From: Mesorhizobium xinjiangense
Lineage (GTDB): Bacteria; Pseudomonadota; Alphaproteobacteria; Rhizobiales; Rhizobiaceae
Assembly (NCBI RefSeq): GCF_009749525.1
Contig: NZ_WOAC01000002.1
Coordinates: 248,001 to 312,000 of the forward strand
Reading direction: 5' to 3'
DNA length: 64,000 bases
Part shown: in pieces, positions 19,201 through 29,088 of the stretch
How positions within the stretch are numbered: the stretch's first letter is position 1
How the letters are laid out: each line of letters opens with the position of its first letter
Program-made: the position numbers and the translations under genes
Notes under the pieces: model-generated
Told to the model about the DNA's origin: nothing
Databases searched by the model: none
The model's input: only the letters and a program-made list of their open reading frames with translations

Positions 19201-20283
19201 ATGAAAGCACTCCGTTTCCATGCAGCGAAGGACCTGCGCGTCGAGCATGTCGACAATCCTGATGCACAGCCTCCTGCCGGCCAGGTTCTGATTCGCAACC
19301 GGTTCGTCGGCATCTGCGGCACGGATTTGCACGAATATGCCTATGGCCCGATCTTCATCCCGGTCGAGCCGCATCCCTTCACAGGTGCGCACGGGCCGCA
19401 AATTCTTGGCCATGAATTCGGCGGTGTCGTCGAGGCGGTGGGCGATGGGGTTAGCGACTTGGCAGCCGGCGACCGGGTGTCCGTGCAGCCACTCATCATG
19501 CCGCGCGCCGGTGACTCTTACACCGATCGCGGACTCTTCCATCTTAGCGAGAATCTGGCGCTGGCCGGCCTGAGCTGGCCATGGGGCGGAATGGCGGAAT
19601 ATGCCATGCTCAACGACTACAATGTGCAGAAGATTCCTGACGAGATGACCGACGAAGAGGCTGCGCTGGTGGAGCCGACGGCGGTGGCGGTCTATGCCTG
19701 CGACCGAGGCGGCGTGATGGCCGGCAACAGCGTTCTTGTCACCGGCGCCGGACCGATCGGCGTGCTTACCCTGCTTGCCGCTCGTGCGGCGGGTGCCGAA
19801 CCGCTCTTCGTGTCGTCGACCAACCCGGCACGGCTCGAACTGGCCTGCTCGATCCTGCCCGAGGTGATCCCCATCAATCCACACCAGGAGCGGCCGGGCG
19901 AGGTCGTGCGCGCCCGGACCGAAGGTGGGGTGGGTTGCGACGTGGCGATCGAGTGCGTCGGCGACGAGCATGCGTTGAAAGACTGCGTCGACGCCGTGCG
20001 CAAGCAGGGCATCGTTGTCGAGACGGGGCTCCATCCGCACGAAAATCCACTCGACTGGTTTCAGGTTACCTTCAAGGACATCGACGTGCGAGGTTCCTGG
20101 GCTTGCCCTACTCACTACTGGCCGCGTGTTATCCGCCTGATTGCGTCCGGGCTGCTGCCGGCCAAGAAGGTCATCACCAAGCGTATCGGCCTCGATCGAG
20201 CCGTCGTCGAAGGATTCGATGCTCTGCTCGACCGGTCGGGCAAAAAGGCGCAGTTGAAAATCCTGATCGACCTCGCCGCGTGA
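19201..20283 (+). CDS. Zinc-type alcohol/polyol dehydrogenase (2,3-butanediol dehydrogenase-like)
   Basis: 360-residue medium-chain dehydrogenase. The catalytic zinc ligands are C39 (GICGTDLHEY) and H71/E72 (GHEFGG), and the Rossmann motif is GAGPIG near residue 180. The GTDLHEY motif and overall sequence resemble the butanediol/threonine dehydrogenase branch. In the lobe around 98-120, where most relatives carry four cysteines for a structural zinc, the sequence is LIMPRAGDSYTDRGLFHLS with no cysteine. The ATG at 19201 has AAGG about 9 nt upstream. The true substrate is unknown. Confidence 0.85.
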   Translation: MKALRFHAAKDLRVEHVDNPDAQPPAGQVLIRNRFVGICGTDLHEYAYGPIFIPVEPHPFTGAHGPQILGHEFGGVVEAVGDGVSDLAAGDRVSVQPLIMPRAGDSYTDRGLFHLSENLALAGLSWPWGGMAEYAMLNDYNVQKIPDEMTDEEAALVEPTAVAVYACDRGGVMAGNSVLVTGAGPIGVLTLLAARAAGAEPLFVSSTNPARLELACSILPEVIPINPHQERPGEVVRARTEGGVGCDVAIECVGDEHALKDCVDAVRKQGIVVETGLHPHENPLDWFQVTFKDIDVRGSWACPTHYWPRVIRLIASGLLPAKKVITKRIGLDRAVVEGFDALLDRSGKKAQLKILIDLAA

Positions 20284-20472
20284 CTGTCTCGCGCCGGCGA
20301 ACTCAAGGCTTCGGCGCGCAGCGCTTCCGTCCGATCGGCAATAGCGTCGCATGAATGATGCCGCGCCGTCATGCAGTCAGGTCCGCCCCGTCCGGCGCTC
20401 CGAAAGTCTTGCCTCGACGGCACGATTGGTCTAGCGAACCGGCAGTACCCGCCAGACATGATCCGGAACGCT

Positions 20473-21972
20473 ATGAGCATCGTCGATACACGCACGCCCG
20501 ACCCCAAACGCCTGATTCCCGGAGCCACCGGCGACTGGGAGATCATCATCGGCCTCGAGGTCCACGCCCAGGTCATCTCGAAATCCAAGCTGTTTTCCGG
20601 CGCGCCGACCAATTTCGGCGCCGAGCCGAATGCCAATGTCAGCCTGGTCGACGCGGCCATGCCCGGCATGCTGCCGGTCATCAACGAGGAATGCGTCAAG
20701 CAGGCAATCCGCACCGGGCTTGGCCTGAAGGCCGAGATCAATCTGAAATCCGTCTTCGACCGCAAGAACTACTTCTATCCCGATCTGCCGCAGGGCTATC
20801 AGATCTCGCAGTTCAAGCAGCCGATCGTCGGCGAGGGCAAGGTGGTCGTGTCCGTCGGTCCCGACCGGCAAGGCAATTTCGAGGACATCGAGATCGGCAT
20901 CGAGCGGCTGCACCTGGAGCAGGATGCGGGCAAGTCGATGCACGACCAGCATCCCACCATGTCCTATGTCGACCTGAACCGGTCGGGCGTCGCGCTGATG
21001 GAAATCGTGTCGAAGCCGGACATGCGTTCGGCCGACGAGGCCAAGGCCTATGTGACCAAGCTGCGCTCCATCATGCGCTATCTGGGCACATGCGACGGCA
21101 ATATGGACGAAGGCTCGCTCAGGGCCGATGTCAACGTGTCCGTGCGCAAGCCCGGCGGGGATTTCGGCACGCGCTGCGAGATGAAGAACATCAACTCGAT
21201 CCGCTTCATCGGCCAGGCCATCGACTACGAGGCGCGTCGTCAGATCGCGATCCTGGAGGACGGCGGCACGATCGCGCAGGAAACCCGGCTGTTCGATCCC
21301 GCCAAGGGCGAAACGCGGTCCATGCGTTCCAAGGAGGAAGCGCACGACTACCGCTATTTCCCCGACCCCGATCTCCTGCCGCTGGAATTCGACCAGGCCT
21401 ATGTCGACGCGCTCGCGGTCGACCTTCCCGAACTGCCCGACGAGATCAAGAAGCGTCTCGTCGCCGAACTCGGCCTTTCGGCCTATGACGCCTCGATCAT
21501 CGTGTCCGACAAGGCAATTGCCGACTTTTTCTGGCAGGTTGCGGCCGGGCGTGACGGCAAGGCCGCCGCCAACTGGGTCATCAACGACCTCCTGGGCGCC
21601 TTGAACAGAACTGGCAAAACCATTGAAGAGACTCCGGTTTCGGCCGCCCAGCTTGGCGCCGTCATCGACCTCATCAAGGACGGCACCATCTCCGGCAAGA
21701 TCGCCAAGGACCTGTTCGAGATCGTCTGGAACGAGGGCGGCGATCCCAAGGAGTTGGTGGAGAGCCGCGGTCTCAAGCAGGTCACCGACACCGGCGCCAT
21801 CGAAAAGGCCGTCGACGAGGTCATCGCCGCCAATCCCGACAAGGTCGAGCAGGCCAGGGCCAAGCCGACGCTCGCCGGCTGGTTCGTCGGCCAGGTGATG
21901 AAGGCGACCGGCGGCAAGGCCAATCCGCAGGCCGTCAACGCGCTGGTGAAGGCCAAGCTCGGGGTCGAGTGA
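20473..21972 (+). CDS. gatB: Asp-tRNA(Asn)/Glu-tRNA(Gln) amidotransferase subunit B
   Basis: 499 residues. With GatA and GatC it converts Glu-tRNA(Gln) and Asp-tRNA(Asn) to the amidated forms. The start region [13 protein letters not shown], the zinc/tRNA region with [14 protein letters not shown], and the C-terminal YqeY-like helical tail ending NALVKAKLG are all typical. I chose the ATG at 20473 ([17 protein letters not shown]), where rhizobial homologues begin; an ATG at 20458 is possible. gatA and gatC are not in the window nearby. Confidence 0.96.
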   Translation: MSIVDTRTPDPKRLIPGATGDWEIIIGLEVHAQVISKSKLFSGAPTNFGAEPNANVSLVDAAMPGMLPVINEECVKQAIRTGLGLKAEINLKSVFDRKNYFYPDLPQGYQISQFKQPIVGEGKVVVSVGPDRQGNFEDIEIGIERLHLEQDAGKSMHDQHPTMSYVDLNRSGVALMEIVSKPDMRSADEAKAYVTKLRSIMRYLGTCDGNMDEGSLRADVNVSVRKPGGDFGTRCEMKNINSIRFIGQAIDYEARRQIAILEDGGTIAQETRLFDPAKGETRSMRSKEEAHDYRYFPDPDLLPLEFDQAYVDALAVDLPELPDEIKKRLVAELGLSAYDASIIVSDKAIADFFWQVAAGRDGKAAANWVINDLLGALNRTGKTIEETPVSAAQLGAVIDLIKDGTISGKIAKDLFEIVWNEGGDPKELVESRGLKQVTDTGAIEKAVDEVIAANPDKVEQARAKPTLAGWFVGQVMKATGGKANPQAVNALVKAKLGVE

Positions 21973-21974
21973 CG

Positions 21975-22466
21975 ATGTTTTTGCGCACGGCCGGCGAGGC
22001 CGATCTGGCAGCTGTGCGGGCGTTGCTCGTCGAAACCTGGCACGACACCTATGACGCCATCTACGGCCGGGAAAAGGTGACGGCGATCACCGACGAATGG
22101 CATTCGCTGCCGGCGCTGCGGGCGCAGCTTACGGCACCCAATTCGGAATTCGTAGTGGCCGATGACGGAACGCGCCTCGCCGGGCTGGCCTTCGCGGTTG
22201 CGGCCGAGGACGGAAAGACGGTGCGCCTGCGCCAGCTCTATGTCCGGCCGGGGTTTCAGGGGAAGGGAACCGGCGGACTGTTGTTCGAGGAGATCGTCGA
22301 CAGCTTCCCCGAGGCCAGGCGCATCGAGCTCGAAGTCGAGGAGGCGAACCGGCGCGCCGTTGCGTTTTACGAGGCGCTCGGTTTCCAGCGCGTCGGCAAC
22401 ACCGCCAATTGCGGTTGCCAGGGATCCGGCATTCCCGCACTCGTCTATGCGAAGACGGTCCGCTAA
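21975..22466 (+). CDS. GNAT-family N-acetyltransferase
   Basis: About 163 residues with the acetyl-CoA-binding motif A (LRQLYVRPGFQGKGTGGLLF) and the motif B region NRRAVAFYEALGFQRVG. The substrate is unknown. It follows gatB at once: a GTG at 21969 overlaps the gatB stop (GTGA), but the ATG at 21975 has better spacing from the GGGG upstream. Either start is possible and coupling with gatB is likely. Confidence 0.88.
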   Translation: MFLRTAGEADLAAVRALLVETWHDTYDAIYGREKVTAITDEWHSLPALRAQLTAPNSEFVVADDGTRLAGLAFAVAAEDGKTVRLRQLYVRPGFQGKGTGGLLFEEIVDSFPEARRIELEVEEANRRAVAFYEALGFQRVGNTANCGCQGSGIPALVYAKTVR

Positions 22467-22626
22467 CAGGTAGGAGCGGGGGTAATACCGCAAGACAAAA
22501 TCCATACGCGATTGCCCCGAGTAACGGGGGTTGGCCAACCTCCACTTGCGTTCGCCGGCCGCTGACGCCATAACGCCCTCGAGCGCCGTGCGTCTCATTT
22601 GGACGCGCAAAACACAGAGGATGACG

Positions 22627-23025
22627 ATGTCGCAGTTCCTGAAGCAATTCTTCACCTGGTGGAATGGCCAGACGCTCGCCACGCGCTTTCATACCTGGCG
22701 CAAGGGCACCTTTGTCGGCGAGGATGAATTCGGCAACACATACTACCAAGGCGGCAAGGATTCCGAGGGCCGCACGCGCCGCTGGGTCATCTATAGCGGC
22801 TATTCGGAGGCTTCGATCATCCCGCCCGGCTGGAATGGCTGGATGCACCATCGCGTCGACACGTCGCCGGCGGATGAAAACTACAAGCCGCGTGAATGGC
22901 AAAAGCCGCATCTGCCCAACCTGACCGGCACGCCCGGGGCTTACCGTCCGCCCGGTTCGCTGGCGCGTCCCGGCGAACGCCCGCGCGTGACGGGCGATTA
23001 CGATGCCTGGACGCCGGGCGGCTGA
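22627..23025 (+). CDS. NADH:ubiquinone oxidoreductase 17.2 kDa-type accessory subunit (NDUFA12)
   Basis: 132-residue homologue of mitochondrial complex I subunit NDUFA12, found in alphaproteobacteria. Diagnostic segments are FTWWNGQTLATRFHTW, RRWVIYSG and IPPGWNGWMHHRVD. It is a peripheral supernumerary subunit that stabilises the matrix/cytoplasmic arm. The ATG at 22627 has AGAGG 6 nt upstream; the ATG at 22621 lies too close to it. A terminator-like hairpin follows. Confidence 0.93.
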   Translation: MSQFLKQFFTWWNGQTLATRFHTWRKGTFVGEDEFGNTYYQGGKDSEGRTRRWVIYSGYSEASIIPPGWNGWMHHRVDTSPADENYKPREWQKPHLPNLTGTPGAYRPPGSLARPGERPRVTGDYDAWTPGG

Positions 23026-23032
23026 TGCGGGC

Positions 23033-23060
23033 CCGCCGGCCAGCCGGCGGACGATCTTTT
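23033..23060 (+). terminator. Terminator-like hairpin after the NDUFA12 gene
   Basis: Stem CCGCCGG / CCGGCGG with CCAG loop (23033-23050), followed by ACGATCTTTT. Confidence 0.6.
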
Positions 23061-23110
23061 GTCGCCACATTTGGCAGCTAGCCAGAATGACGGACTGATG
23101 GTTCGGCACA

Positions 23111-23554
23111 ATGCGACGGGTGGATGATCCGGTGAACAAGCGTCTCAACGCAAAAGCATTCCTGATCGCCGGCGCGGTCTTCACAGCCGTATTGGCCGGA
23201 CCGGCGCAGGCGGAGCGGATCAAGAATCCGGTCGCCGAATTCACCGGCGTCGACAAGATCACCGGGCGCATCATCACGTTCGACGTCTATGTCGACGAAA
23301 CGGTGCAGTTCGGCGCCCTGCAGGTTACGCCGCGCGTGTGTTATTCGAGCCCCGAGACCGAGGAGCCGAAAACGGACTCCTTCGTCGAGGTCGACGAGAT
23401 CACGCTCGACCGCAAGATCAGGCGCATCTTCAGCGGTTGGATGTTCGCCGAGAGCCCCGGCCTCAATGCCGTGGAACACCCCGTCTATGACGTCTGGCTG
23501 AAGACCTGCAAGCAGGCCTCCGACGTGCCTGCGCCCGAGGCGAAGGCCCAGTAG
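23111..23554 (+). CDS. DUF2155 domain-containing exported protein
   Basis: About 147 residues. An N-terminal hydrophobic stretch AFLIAGAVFTAVLAGPAQA looks like a cleavable signal peptide. It is followed by the DUF2155 domain (AEFTGVDKITGRI, then GWMFAESPGLNAVEHPVYDVWL), presumably periplasmic. A GTG at 23132 would give a cleaner signal peptide (NKRLNAKAFLIAG...) with GGGTGG 8 nt upstream and may be the true start. The stop codon TAG touches the left end of a nested-palindrome repeat. Function is unknown; the gene next to aat is a common rhizobial arrangement. Confidence 0.87.
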   Translation: MRRVDDPVNKRLNAKAFLIAGAVFTAVLAGPAQAERIKNPVAEFTGVDKITGRIITFDVYVDETVQFGALQVTPRVCYSSPETEEPKTDSFVEVDEITLDRKIRRIFSGWMFAESPGLNAVEHPVYDVWLKTCKQASDVPAPEAKAQ

Positions 23555-23666
23555 AACATGTCCCGCTCAAACGGAATCGTTTGAGCGAAAGGTACATGCT
23601 CCAGCATATTGATCTGGCGCGCATATCCTTGCTTCAAACATTTCCGTTCGAAGCGAACGCGCGCTA
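23555..23666 (+). repeat. Nested-palindrome repeat, full copy A
   Basis: Fills the gap between the DUF2155 gene and aat exactly. The left hairpin is CGCTCAAACG-GAAT-CGTTTGAGCG (23564-23587). The right hairpin, GCTTCAAACA...CGTTCGAAGC, has mismatches. The two halves are imperfect inverted copies around the centre CCAGCATATTGATCTGG. The right end (GCGCTA) supplies the aat stop codon, read as TAG on the other strand. The same element occurs at 40706-40820, in half form inverted at 39212-39261, and as an end fragment at 18846-18864. Confidence 0.85.
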
Positions 23667-24275
23667 AAACCGCGCCTCGCCCTTGATCGCCTCTGCGAGC
23701 AGCTTCTCATATTGCCGCCTGGGCACGTCGATCGCTCCGAACCGCTTGAGATGCTCGGTCGTGAACTGCGTGTCGAGCAGGATGAAGCCGTGCGCGGCCA
23801 GCCGCTCGACGAGATGGACCAGGCACACCTTGGAGGCGTCGGCGACGCGCGAAAACATGCTTTCGCCGAAGAAGGTCCGTCCCAGTGTCACTCCGTAGAG
23901 CCCGCCGGCCAACCGGCCGTCCTGCCAGGCTTCGACGGTATGGCAGTGGCCGAGGTCGAACAGCCGTCCATAGGCGTCGCGTATCGGCCCGTTGATCCAG
24001 GTGCTCAAACGTTCCTGGCGCACCTCCGCGCAGCCGTCGATCACGCCGTCGAAGTCGTGATCGAAGGCGATTTCGAAGGCGTGGCGGCGTATCGCCTTGC
24101 GCAGGCTTCGCGGGATGTGGAAGGCGTCGAGCGGTATGATGCCCCGGGTCTCCGGCCGGACCCAGAAAACTTCCTGGTCGTCGGCGCTTTCGGCCATGGG
24201 GAAGACGCCCGACGCATAGGCTCTCAGCAACAGGTCGGTGGGTATGCGATAGCCGGGCGCGAAGGGGCGTGTCAT
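23664..24275 (-). CDS. aat: Leucyl/phenylalanyl-tRNA--protein transferase
   Basis: 203 residues. It adds Leu or Phe to N-terminal Arg/Lys of proteins and so marks them for ClpAP degradation. It has the conserved [22 protein letters not shown], the [19 protein letters not shown] block and [15 protein letters not shown] chose the ATG at 24275 ([17 protein letters not shown]). Upstream in-frame ATGs would add a basic tail not usual in the family, although no ribosome site clearly decides between them. Its stop codon lies within a repeat element. Confidence 0.94.
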   Translation of the reverse strand: MTRPFAPGYRIPTDLLLRAYASGVFPMAESADDQEVFWVRPETRGIIPLDAFHIPRSLRKAIRRHAFEIAFDHDFDGVIDGCAEVRQERLSTWINGPIRDAYGRLFDLGHCHTVEAWQDGRLAGGLYGVTLGRTFFGESMFSRVADASKVCLVHLVERLAAHGFILLDTQFTTEHLKRFGAIDVPRRQYEKLLAEAIKGEARF

Positions 24276-24404
24276 GGCCAAACGACTTTTATGTCGGTCT
24301 CCGCTCTTGGCTTTGCCCATACCGTTGCCGGTGACGGGCATTGCCGTATGCAGTCAACAATATAGGACCGCCCGGCGGGCGATCCCAAGCCCCATCTCAC
24401 CCGC

Positions 24405-25748
24405 CTATTGCTCCTTGGCCAGATATTTTTCAAGCCAGTGGATGTCGTAGTTTCCGTTTGCAATATCGGCATTGCCGACGAGGTCGCGAAACAGCGGCAG
24501 CGTCGTCTGGATGCCGTCGACGACGAACTCGTCGAGCGCTCGGCGCAGGCGCATCATGCATTCCACGCGGTTGCGTCCGTGGACGATCAGCTTGCCGATC
24601 AGGCTGTCGTAATAGGGCGGAATCCGGTAGCCGGAATAGACGCCCGAATCGACGCGAATGCCGAGGCCGCCCGGCGTGTGAAAATGGCTGATCGTGCCGG
24701 GCGAGGGGGCAAACGTCCTCGGGTCTTCGGCGTTGATGCGGCATTCGATGGCGTGGCCGTCGAAGCGCACCTCATCCTGCGTGACCGACAGGCCGGCACC
24801 GGAGGCCACGCGGATCTGCTCGTGCACCAGATCGATACCGGTGATCGCCTCCGTCACCGGATGCTCGACCTGAAGCCGCGTATTCATCTCGATGAAGTAG
24901 AAACCGCCGTCCTCGTAGAGGAATTCGATCGTGCCGGCGCCCGAATAGCCGAGCTCGGCGACGGCGTTGGCGCAGACGTCGCCGATGCGCTTGCGTTCCT
25001 CGGCATTGAGTGCCGGTGAAAGAGCCTCTTCCCACACCTTCTGATGGCGCCGCTGCAAGGAGCAGTCCCGCTCGCCCAGGTGGATGCCCTGGCCGTGACC
25101 GTCGCCCATGACCTGGATTTCGATGTGGCGCGGCTTTTCCAGATATTTCTCGATATAGACCGCATCGTCGCCAAAGGCTGCGCCGGCTTCCGATCGCGCG
25201 GTTGCCAGCGCCATCTGCAGGTCGGCCTCGTTGCGGGCGACCTTCATGCCGCGTCCGCCACCGCCGGCCGATGCCTTGATGATGACGGGATAGCCGATTT
25301 CCGCGGCGATGCGCTTGGCCTCAATTTCGTCGCTCACCGCGCCGTCCGAGCCCGGCACGACCGGTATGCCGAGGCGCTTTGCCGTGCGCTTGGCCTCGAT
25401 CTTGTCGCCCATGACGCGGATATGGTCGCCTGTCGGTCCGATGAAGGTGATGTTGTGGGCCGCCAGGATGTCGGCGAACTTCGCGTTTTCCGACAGGAAG
25501 CCGTAGCCCGGATGCACGGCGTCGGCTCCGGTGATCTCGCAAGCGGCGACGATCTGGTGGATGTTGAGATAGCTGTCACGTGACGGCGGCGGGCCGATGC
25601 ACACGCTTTCGTCGGCCAGGCGCACATGCATGGCGTCGGCGTCGGCTGTTGAATGCACGACCACGGTCGGGATGCCGAGCTCCTTGGCCGCGCGCAGCAC
25701 CCTCAGCGCGATTTCGCCGCGATTGGCGATGAGAATTTTCTGAAACAT
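24405..25748 (-). CDS. accC: Acetyl-CoA carboxylase, biotin carboxylase subunit
   Basis: 447 residues. It carboxylates the biotin on AccB with ATP and bicarbonate, the first half-reaction of malonyl-CoA synthesis. It has the N-terminal [14 protein letters not shown], the ATP-grasp glycine loop [13 protein letters not shown], and the metal/catalytic segment [16 protein letters not shown]. It lies 7 bp downstream of accB in the order aroQ-accB-accC, a common proteobacterial operon. Confidence 0.97.
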   Translation of the reverse strand: MFQKILIANRGEIALRVLRAAKELGIPTVVVHSTADADAMHVRLADESVCIGPPPSRDSYLNIHQIVAACEITGADAVHPGYGFLSENAKFADILAAHNITFIGPTGDHIRVMGDKIEAKRTAKRLGIPVVPGSDGAVSDEIEAKRIAAEIGYPVIIKASAGGGGRGMKVARNEADLQMALATARSEAGAAFGDDAVYIEKYLEKPRHIEIQVMGDGHGQGIHLGERDCSLQRRHQKVWEEALSPALNAEERKRIGDVCANAVAELGYSGAGTIEFLYEDGGFYFIEMNTRLQVEHPVTEAITGIDLVHEQIRVASGAGLSVTQDEVRFDGHAIECRINAEDPRTFAPSPGTISHFHTPGGLGIRVDSGVYSGYRIPPYYDSLIGKLIVHGRNRVECMMRLRRALDEFVVDGIQTTLPLFRDLVGNADIANGNYDIHWLEKYLAKEQ

Positions 25749-25755
25749 GGCGGCT

Positions 25756-26235
25756 CTACTCGATCACCACCAGGGGCTCGCCATATTCGACCGGCTGAGC
25801 GTCCTCGAACAGGATTTCGGTCACCGTGCCGGCGCGCGGGGAGGGGATCTGGTTCATCGTCTTCATGGCTTCGATGATCAGCAGGGTCTCGCCTTCGCCC
25901 ACCTGCTGGCCGACCTGGATGAAGGGCGGGGAGCCGGGTGCTGCGGAGGCGTAAGCCGTGCCGACCATGGGCGAGGGCACGGCATTGCTGGAATTGGCCT
26001 TGGACTTCGCCGCCGGAGCCGGCGCGGCGGCTTCGAGCGCCGGCGCAGGCGCCGCGGGTGCGGCGATGGCCGGTGCCGGCGCGGGGGCGACGGTGTTGAC
26101 GACGGTGCCCTGACGGGACACGCGAATGCGCAGGTCGTCCTGCTCCACCTCGATCTCCGACAGGTTGGTGTCGTTCAATATGTCGGCGAGTTCGCGAATG
26201 AGCTGGTTGTCGATTCCCGGTTTCTTGGTCGGCAT
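25756..26235 (-). CDS. accB: Biotin carboxyl carrier protein of acetyl-CoA carboxylase
   Basis: 159 residues: an N-terminal helical part, an Ala/Pro-rich linker (about 60-90) and the biotinyl domain, with the modified lysine in IEAMKTMNQ. It carries carboxybiotin between AccC and the carboxyltransferase AccAD. It lies just downstream of aroQ (14 bp) and upstream of accC. Confidence 0.97.
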   Translation of the reverse strand: MPTKKPGIDNQLIRELADILNDTNLSEIEVEQDDLRIRVSRQGTVVNTVAPAPAPAIAAPAAPAPALEAAAPAPAAKSKANSSNAVPSPMVGTAYASAAPGSPPFIQVGQQVGEGETLLIIEAMKTMNQIPSPRAGTVTEILFEDAQPVEYGEPLVVIE

Positions 26236-26249
26236 CGGTCGTGCAATCC

Positions 26250-26702
26250 TTATTGTTCTTCACGCGCCTGGAGCTGTGGCGCGAGTGCCTGAAGGGCAAG
26301 CGTGTAGCCGAGCGGCCCGAAGCCGCAGATCATGCCGACGGCGACCGGCGTGACCATCGAGGTGTGGCGGAACGCTTCCCTGGCGTGAATGTTGGACAGA
26401 TGAACTTCTGCGACCGGCAATTTGACGCCTCGGATCGCATCGTGAATGGCAATGGAGGTGTGGGAGTAGGCGCCCGGATTGATGATGATCCCCCCGGCCT
26501 TTTCTCCCGCCTCCTGGATCCAGTCGACCAGCACGCCCTCGTGGTTGGTTTGCCGGAATTCGGTCGAAATCTGCAGATCCCGCGCCGCCGCCACGCAATC
26601 GTCGCGGATTTCGTCAAGCGTCTTGCCACCATAAATGCCCGGCTCGCGCTTGCCCAGCAGATTGAGATTGGGACCGTTGAGTATGAAGACAGTTTTCGAC
26701 AT
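26250..26702 (-). CDS. aroQ: Type II 3-dehydroquinate dehydratase
   Basis: 150 residues. It dehydrates 3-dehydroquinate to 3-dehydroshikimate in the shikimate pathway as a dodecamer. Motifs are LNGPNLNLLGKREPGIYG with the catalytic tyrosine in the flexible lid, INPGAYSHTSIAIHDA and VHLSNIHAREAFRH with the catalytic histidine. It is the first gene of the aroQ-accB-accC unit; its promoter must lie in 26703-26838. Confidence 0.97.
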   Translation of the reverse strand: MSKTVFILNGPNLNLLGKREPGIYGGKTLDEIRDDCVAAARDLQISTEFRQTNHEGVLVDWIQEAGEKAGGIIINPGAYSHTSIAIHDAIRGVKLPVAEVHLSNIHAREAFRHTSMVTPVAVGMICGFGPLGYTLALQALAPQLQAREEQ

Positions 26703-26838
26703 CTGGACCTCGGGATGTGCGCCGACCCTGGCGGCGCGCCGGACCCTCTATAGTGGGCATAGTCGGCGCAGGAAAGAGCGCAAGCGCCAAGTTCGCCCGT
26801 CCACAGAAGCACTTTATGGTTAAAATGAAGTGAGTCCG

Positions 26839-27657
26839 TCAGCAGACCGCTGCGCCGCATTCGCGCAGATTGGCCACTTTCTCTTCTAGAACGTCCCGGC
26901 CGAGCGCGCCGAACACCACTTCTTCGCCGACCACATAGGAAGGCGTTCCGGTGATGGCGAGGCGATTGGCAAGCTCGTAGGTCTCGTTGAAGGCCTGCAT
27001 GATGGCCGGGTTCTCCATTTCCGCGCGCAACGCCTTCTCGTCGGCGCCGAGTTCCAGCGCGAGTTTCATGGCGCTTTCCTCATTGGCCCGGCCGGCGCCG
27101 CCCAAAAGCTGGCGGTGGAACGTGTCGTATTTCTCCGGCATCAGATTGCGGAAGGCCATGGACACGACATGGGCGGCCTGCGAATCCGGCCCCAGGATCG
27201 GGAATTCCTTGAGCACGAAGCGGACCTCCGGGTCCGTTGCCGTCATTTCCTCCATGTCCGGCAGGGCGCGCTTGCAGTAGCCGCAATTGTAATCGAAGAA
27301 TTCTACGACGGTGAACGCACCGTCGGGGTTGCCGACCACACCGTCATATTCGGCTTCGAACAGCGTCTTGGCCGCATCGCGGATGGTCGTGCTTTGTGCC
27401 AGCTTCTTCGCTTCTTCCTGCTTGATCTGCAATGCCTCCTGCACATCGAGCAGCAGTTCCGGGTTGGACAAGAGATAGTCGCGCACGACCGTCTCGATGT
27501 TTTCGCGCCCGGCATCCGCCATGACCGGCGCCTTGCCGGCGGTTCGGGTGGCCGGCGGGCCGGCATCGGCCGCCTGGCGTGCGGAAACGAACCCGGCAGC
27601 CAGCATGGCGGCCGAAACCGCGATCGCGGCGGCGCCGATTGCAACAGCATTCTTCAT
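26839..27657 (-). CDS. DsbA-family thiol oxidoreductase, exported
   Basis: 272 residues. A signal peptide or anchor (about 1-26) is followed by a helical N-terminal extension (about 50-105). The thioredoxin-fold DsbA domain has the active site CGYC at 125-128 and cis-proline in GTPSY. The N-terminal oligomerisation-like extension resembles ScsC/Com1-type proteins, which can isomerise or reduce disulfides rather than only oxidise. Two further cysteines lie at the C-terminus (ECGAAVC). The 27 bp gap to the M48 protease gene on the same strand suggests a joint periplasmic folding/quality-control unit. Confidence 0.9.
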   Translation of the reverse strand: MKNAVAIGAAAIAVSAAMLAAGFVSARQAADAGPPATRTAGKAPVMADAGRENIETVVRDYLLSNPELLLDVQEALQIKQEEAKKLAQSTTIRDAAKTLFEAEYDGVVGNPDGAFTVVEFFDYNCGYCKRALPDMEEMTATDPEVRFVLKEFPILGPDSQAAHVVSMAFRNLMPEKYDTFHRQLLGGAGRANEESAMKLALELGADEKALRAEMENPAIMQAFNETYELANRLAITGTPSYVVGEEVVFGALGRDVLEEKVANLRECGAAVC

Positions 27658-27684
27658 TTCAATTTCTCCATTCGCCGCAGCGGT

Positions 27685-29088
27685 TCAATTTTGCCGGCGC
27701 GGCGGCTTGGCGTTGATGATGTCCTGGGCCCTGATCCAGTTTGGCGAGCCGGGCTTGAATTTCTGCTGCGAGCGGGTGGCGAATAGCCGCGCGTCCTGGA
27801 TCTGGCCCGAATAATAGTGACCTTCGGCCGTGGCAAGTTCGGCTTCGCCGATTTCACCGAGTTGGCCGTGCGCCTGGGCGAGGTAGCGGTAGGCGGAAGG
27901 GATTTCGCGGTCGCGGTCGAGCGCGGCGGAAATCTGGCGCACCGCCTCGCGCACGGAATCGCGATTGCCGGTCGCCAGCAAGGCCTGCCCGTAGGCGATC
28001 TGGATGATCGGCGAATTGGCGCGGTCGAGCTTGCGCGCTGCCGAATAGGCCCGAGCGGCCTCGGCCGGTTGGTTGGCCTTCATCAGTATTTCGCCGCGCA
28101 TTTCATGGAAATAGGGGTTGTTCGGCCGTTCCCTGATCAGCCCGTCGATCTTGGACAGGGCATTGCGTGGGCTGCCATAGAGATGGGTCGATATGGCGTC
28201 GCCATAGCGCCCCGGCAGGCTGCGCGGATTGGACCTGAAAATGCGTGCCGCCGCCCCGGTGCCGCCTGTGTAGGCGGCGATCTTGGCCCGTATCATGTCG
28301 TGACGAAGCTGCAGATCGGACGGGTCTTTCCTGGAGAAATAGGGGCTTGCCTGCGCTGCCGCCGTGAGGTTGGCGATGCGCTCGCGCGGCATGGGGTGGC
28401 TGATCTGGTAGGGGTCGACCTGGGCTCCCGACAACGCCAGCGAGCTGGCGAAGCGCTTGAACGTATCGAGCATGCCCTGAGCGGACTGGCCGGTTGCATC
28501 GAGATAGTGCAGGGCCGAGCGGTCGGCCGTCGTCTCCTCGGTGCGCTGATAGCTCAAAAGGCTGCGCCGCGCCATTTCCGCGCCGCCCATGGCCAGCCCG
28601 GCGCCGCCGCCGGCAAGGCCGCCGCTGTCGCTCAGCGCGCCGCCGATCGCGGCGCCCATGCCGAGCAGGCCGGCGACGATCGCCATGGTCTGGGCGCGCG
28701 CCAATTGCTGGCGCAGGCGCTCCTGGTGCCCGCCGGCGATATGTCCGGCCTCATGCGCGATCACGCCGATGATCTCGTTGGGGGTTTCGGCCGTCATCAG
28801 CGCGCCGGTATTGATGAACATGCGTCGTCCGACGACGAATGCGTTGAAGCTGCGGTCGTTGACCAGGACGATGTCGATGCCGGATTTCGACAGGCCGGCG
28901 GCCCGCAGGATCGGCTGCGAATAGTCGCGCACCAGCGTCTCGATCTCCGCGTCGCGGACGATGGGCAGGCTGCGCTGCTGAGCCAGTGCGGCGCTCGAGG
29001 GTGCCAGGAACTGTGCCGCGGCCAAGCCGCCCGCCAGGACATGGGTGGCGAATCTGGTGGTGAAACGGGTCTTGATCTTGTTCAGCAT
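27685..29088 (-). CDS. M48-family metalloprotease with TPR repeats (BepA-like)
   Basis: 467 residues. After a signal peptide (about 1-38, ending ALAQQ) comes the M48 domain with zinc motif HEAGH (112-116) and a likely third ligand in EETTADRSAL. A glycine-rich hydrophobic segment lies between about 140 and 165. The C-terminal half (about 290-450) is a set of TPR-like helices. This is the layout of BepA/YfgC, a periplasmic protease-chaperone for outer-membrane protein assembly. It lies immediately upstream of the DsbA-like gene. Confidence 0.92.
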   Translation of the reverse strand: MLNKIKTRFTTRFATHVLAGGLAAAQFLAPSSAALAQQRSLPIVRDAEIETLVRDYSQPILRAAGLSKSGIDIVLVNDRSFNAFVVGRRMFINTGALMTAETPNEIIGVIAHEAGHIAGGHQERLRQQLARAQTMAIVAGLLGMGAAIGGALSDSGGLAGGGAGLAMGGAEMARRSLLSYQRTEETTADRSALHYLDATGQSAQGMLDTFKRFASSLALSGAQVDPYQISHPMPRERIANLTAAAQASPYFSRKDPSDLQLRHDMIRAKIAAYTGGTGAAARIFRSNPRSLPGRYGDAISTHLYGSPRNALSKIDGLIRERPNNPYFHEMRGEILMKANQPAEAARAYSAARKLDRANSPIIQIAYGQALLATGNRDSVREAVRQISAALDRDREIPSAYRYLAQAHGQLGEIGEAELATAEGHYYSGQIQDARLFATRSQQKFKPGSPNWIRAQDIINAKPPRRQN

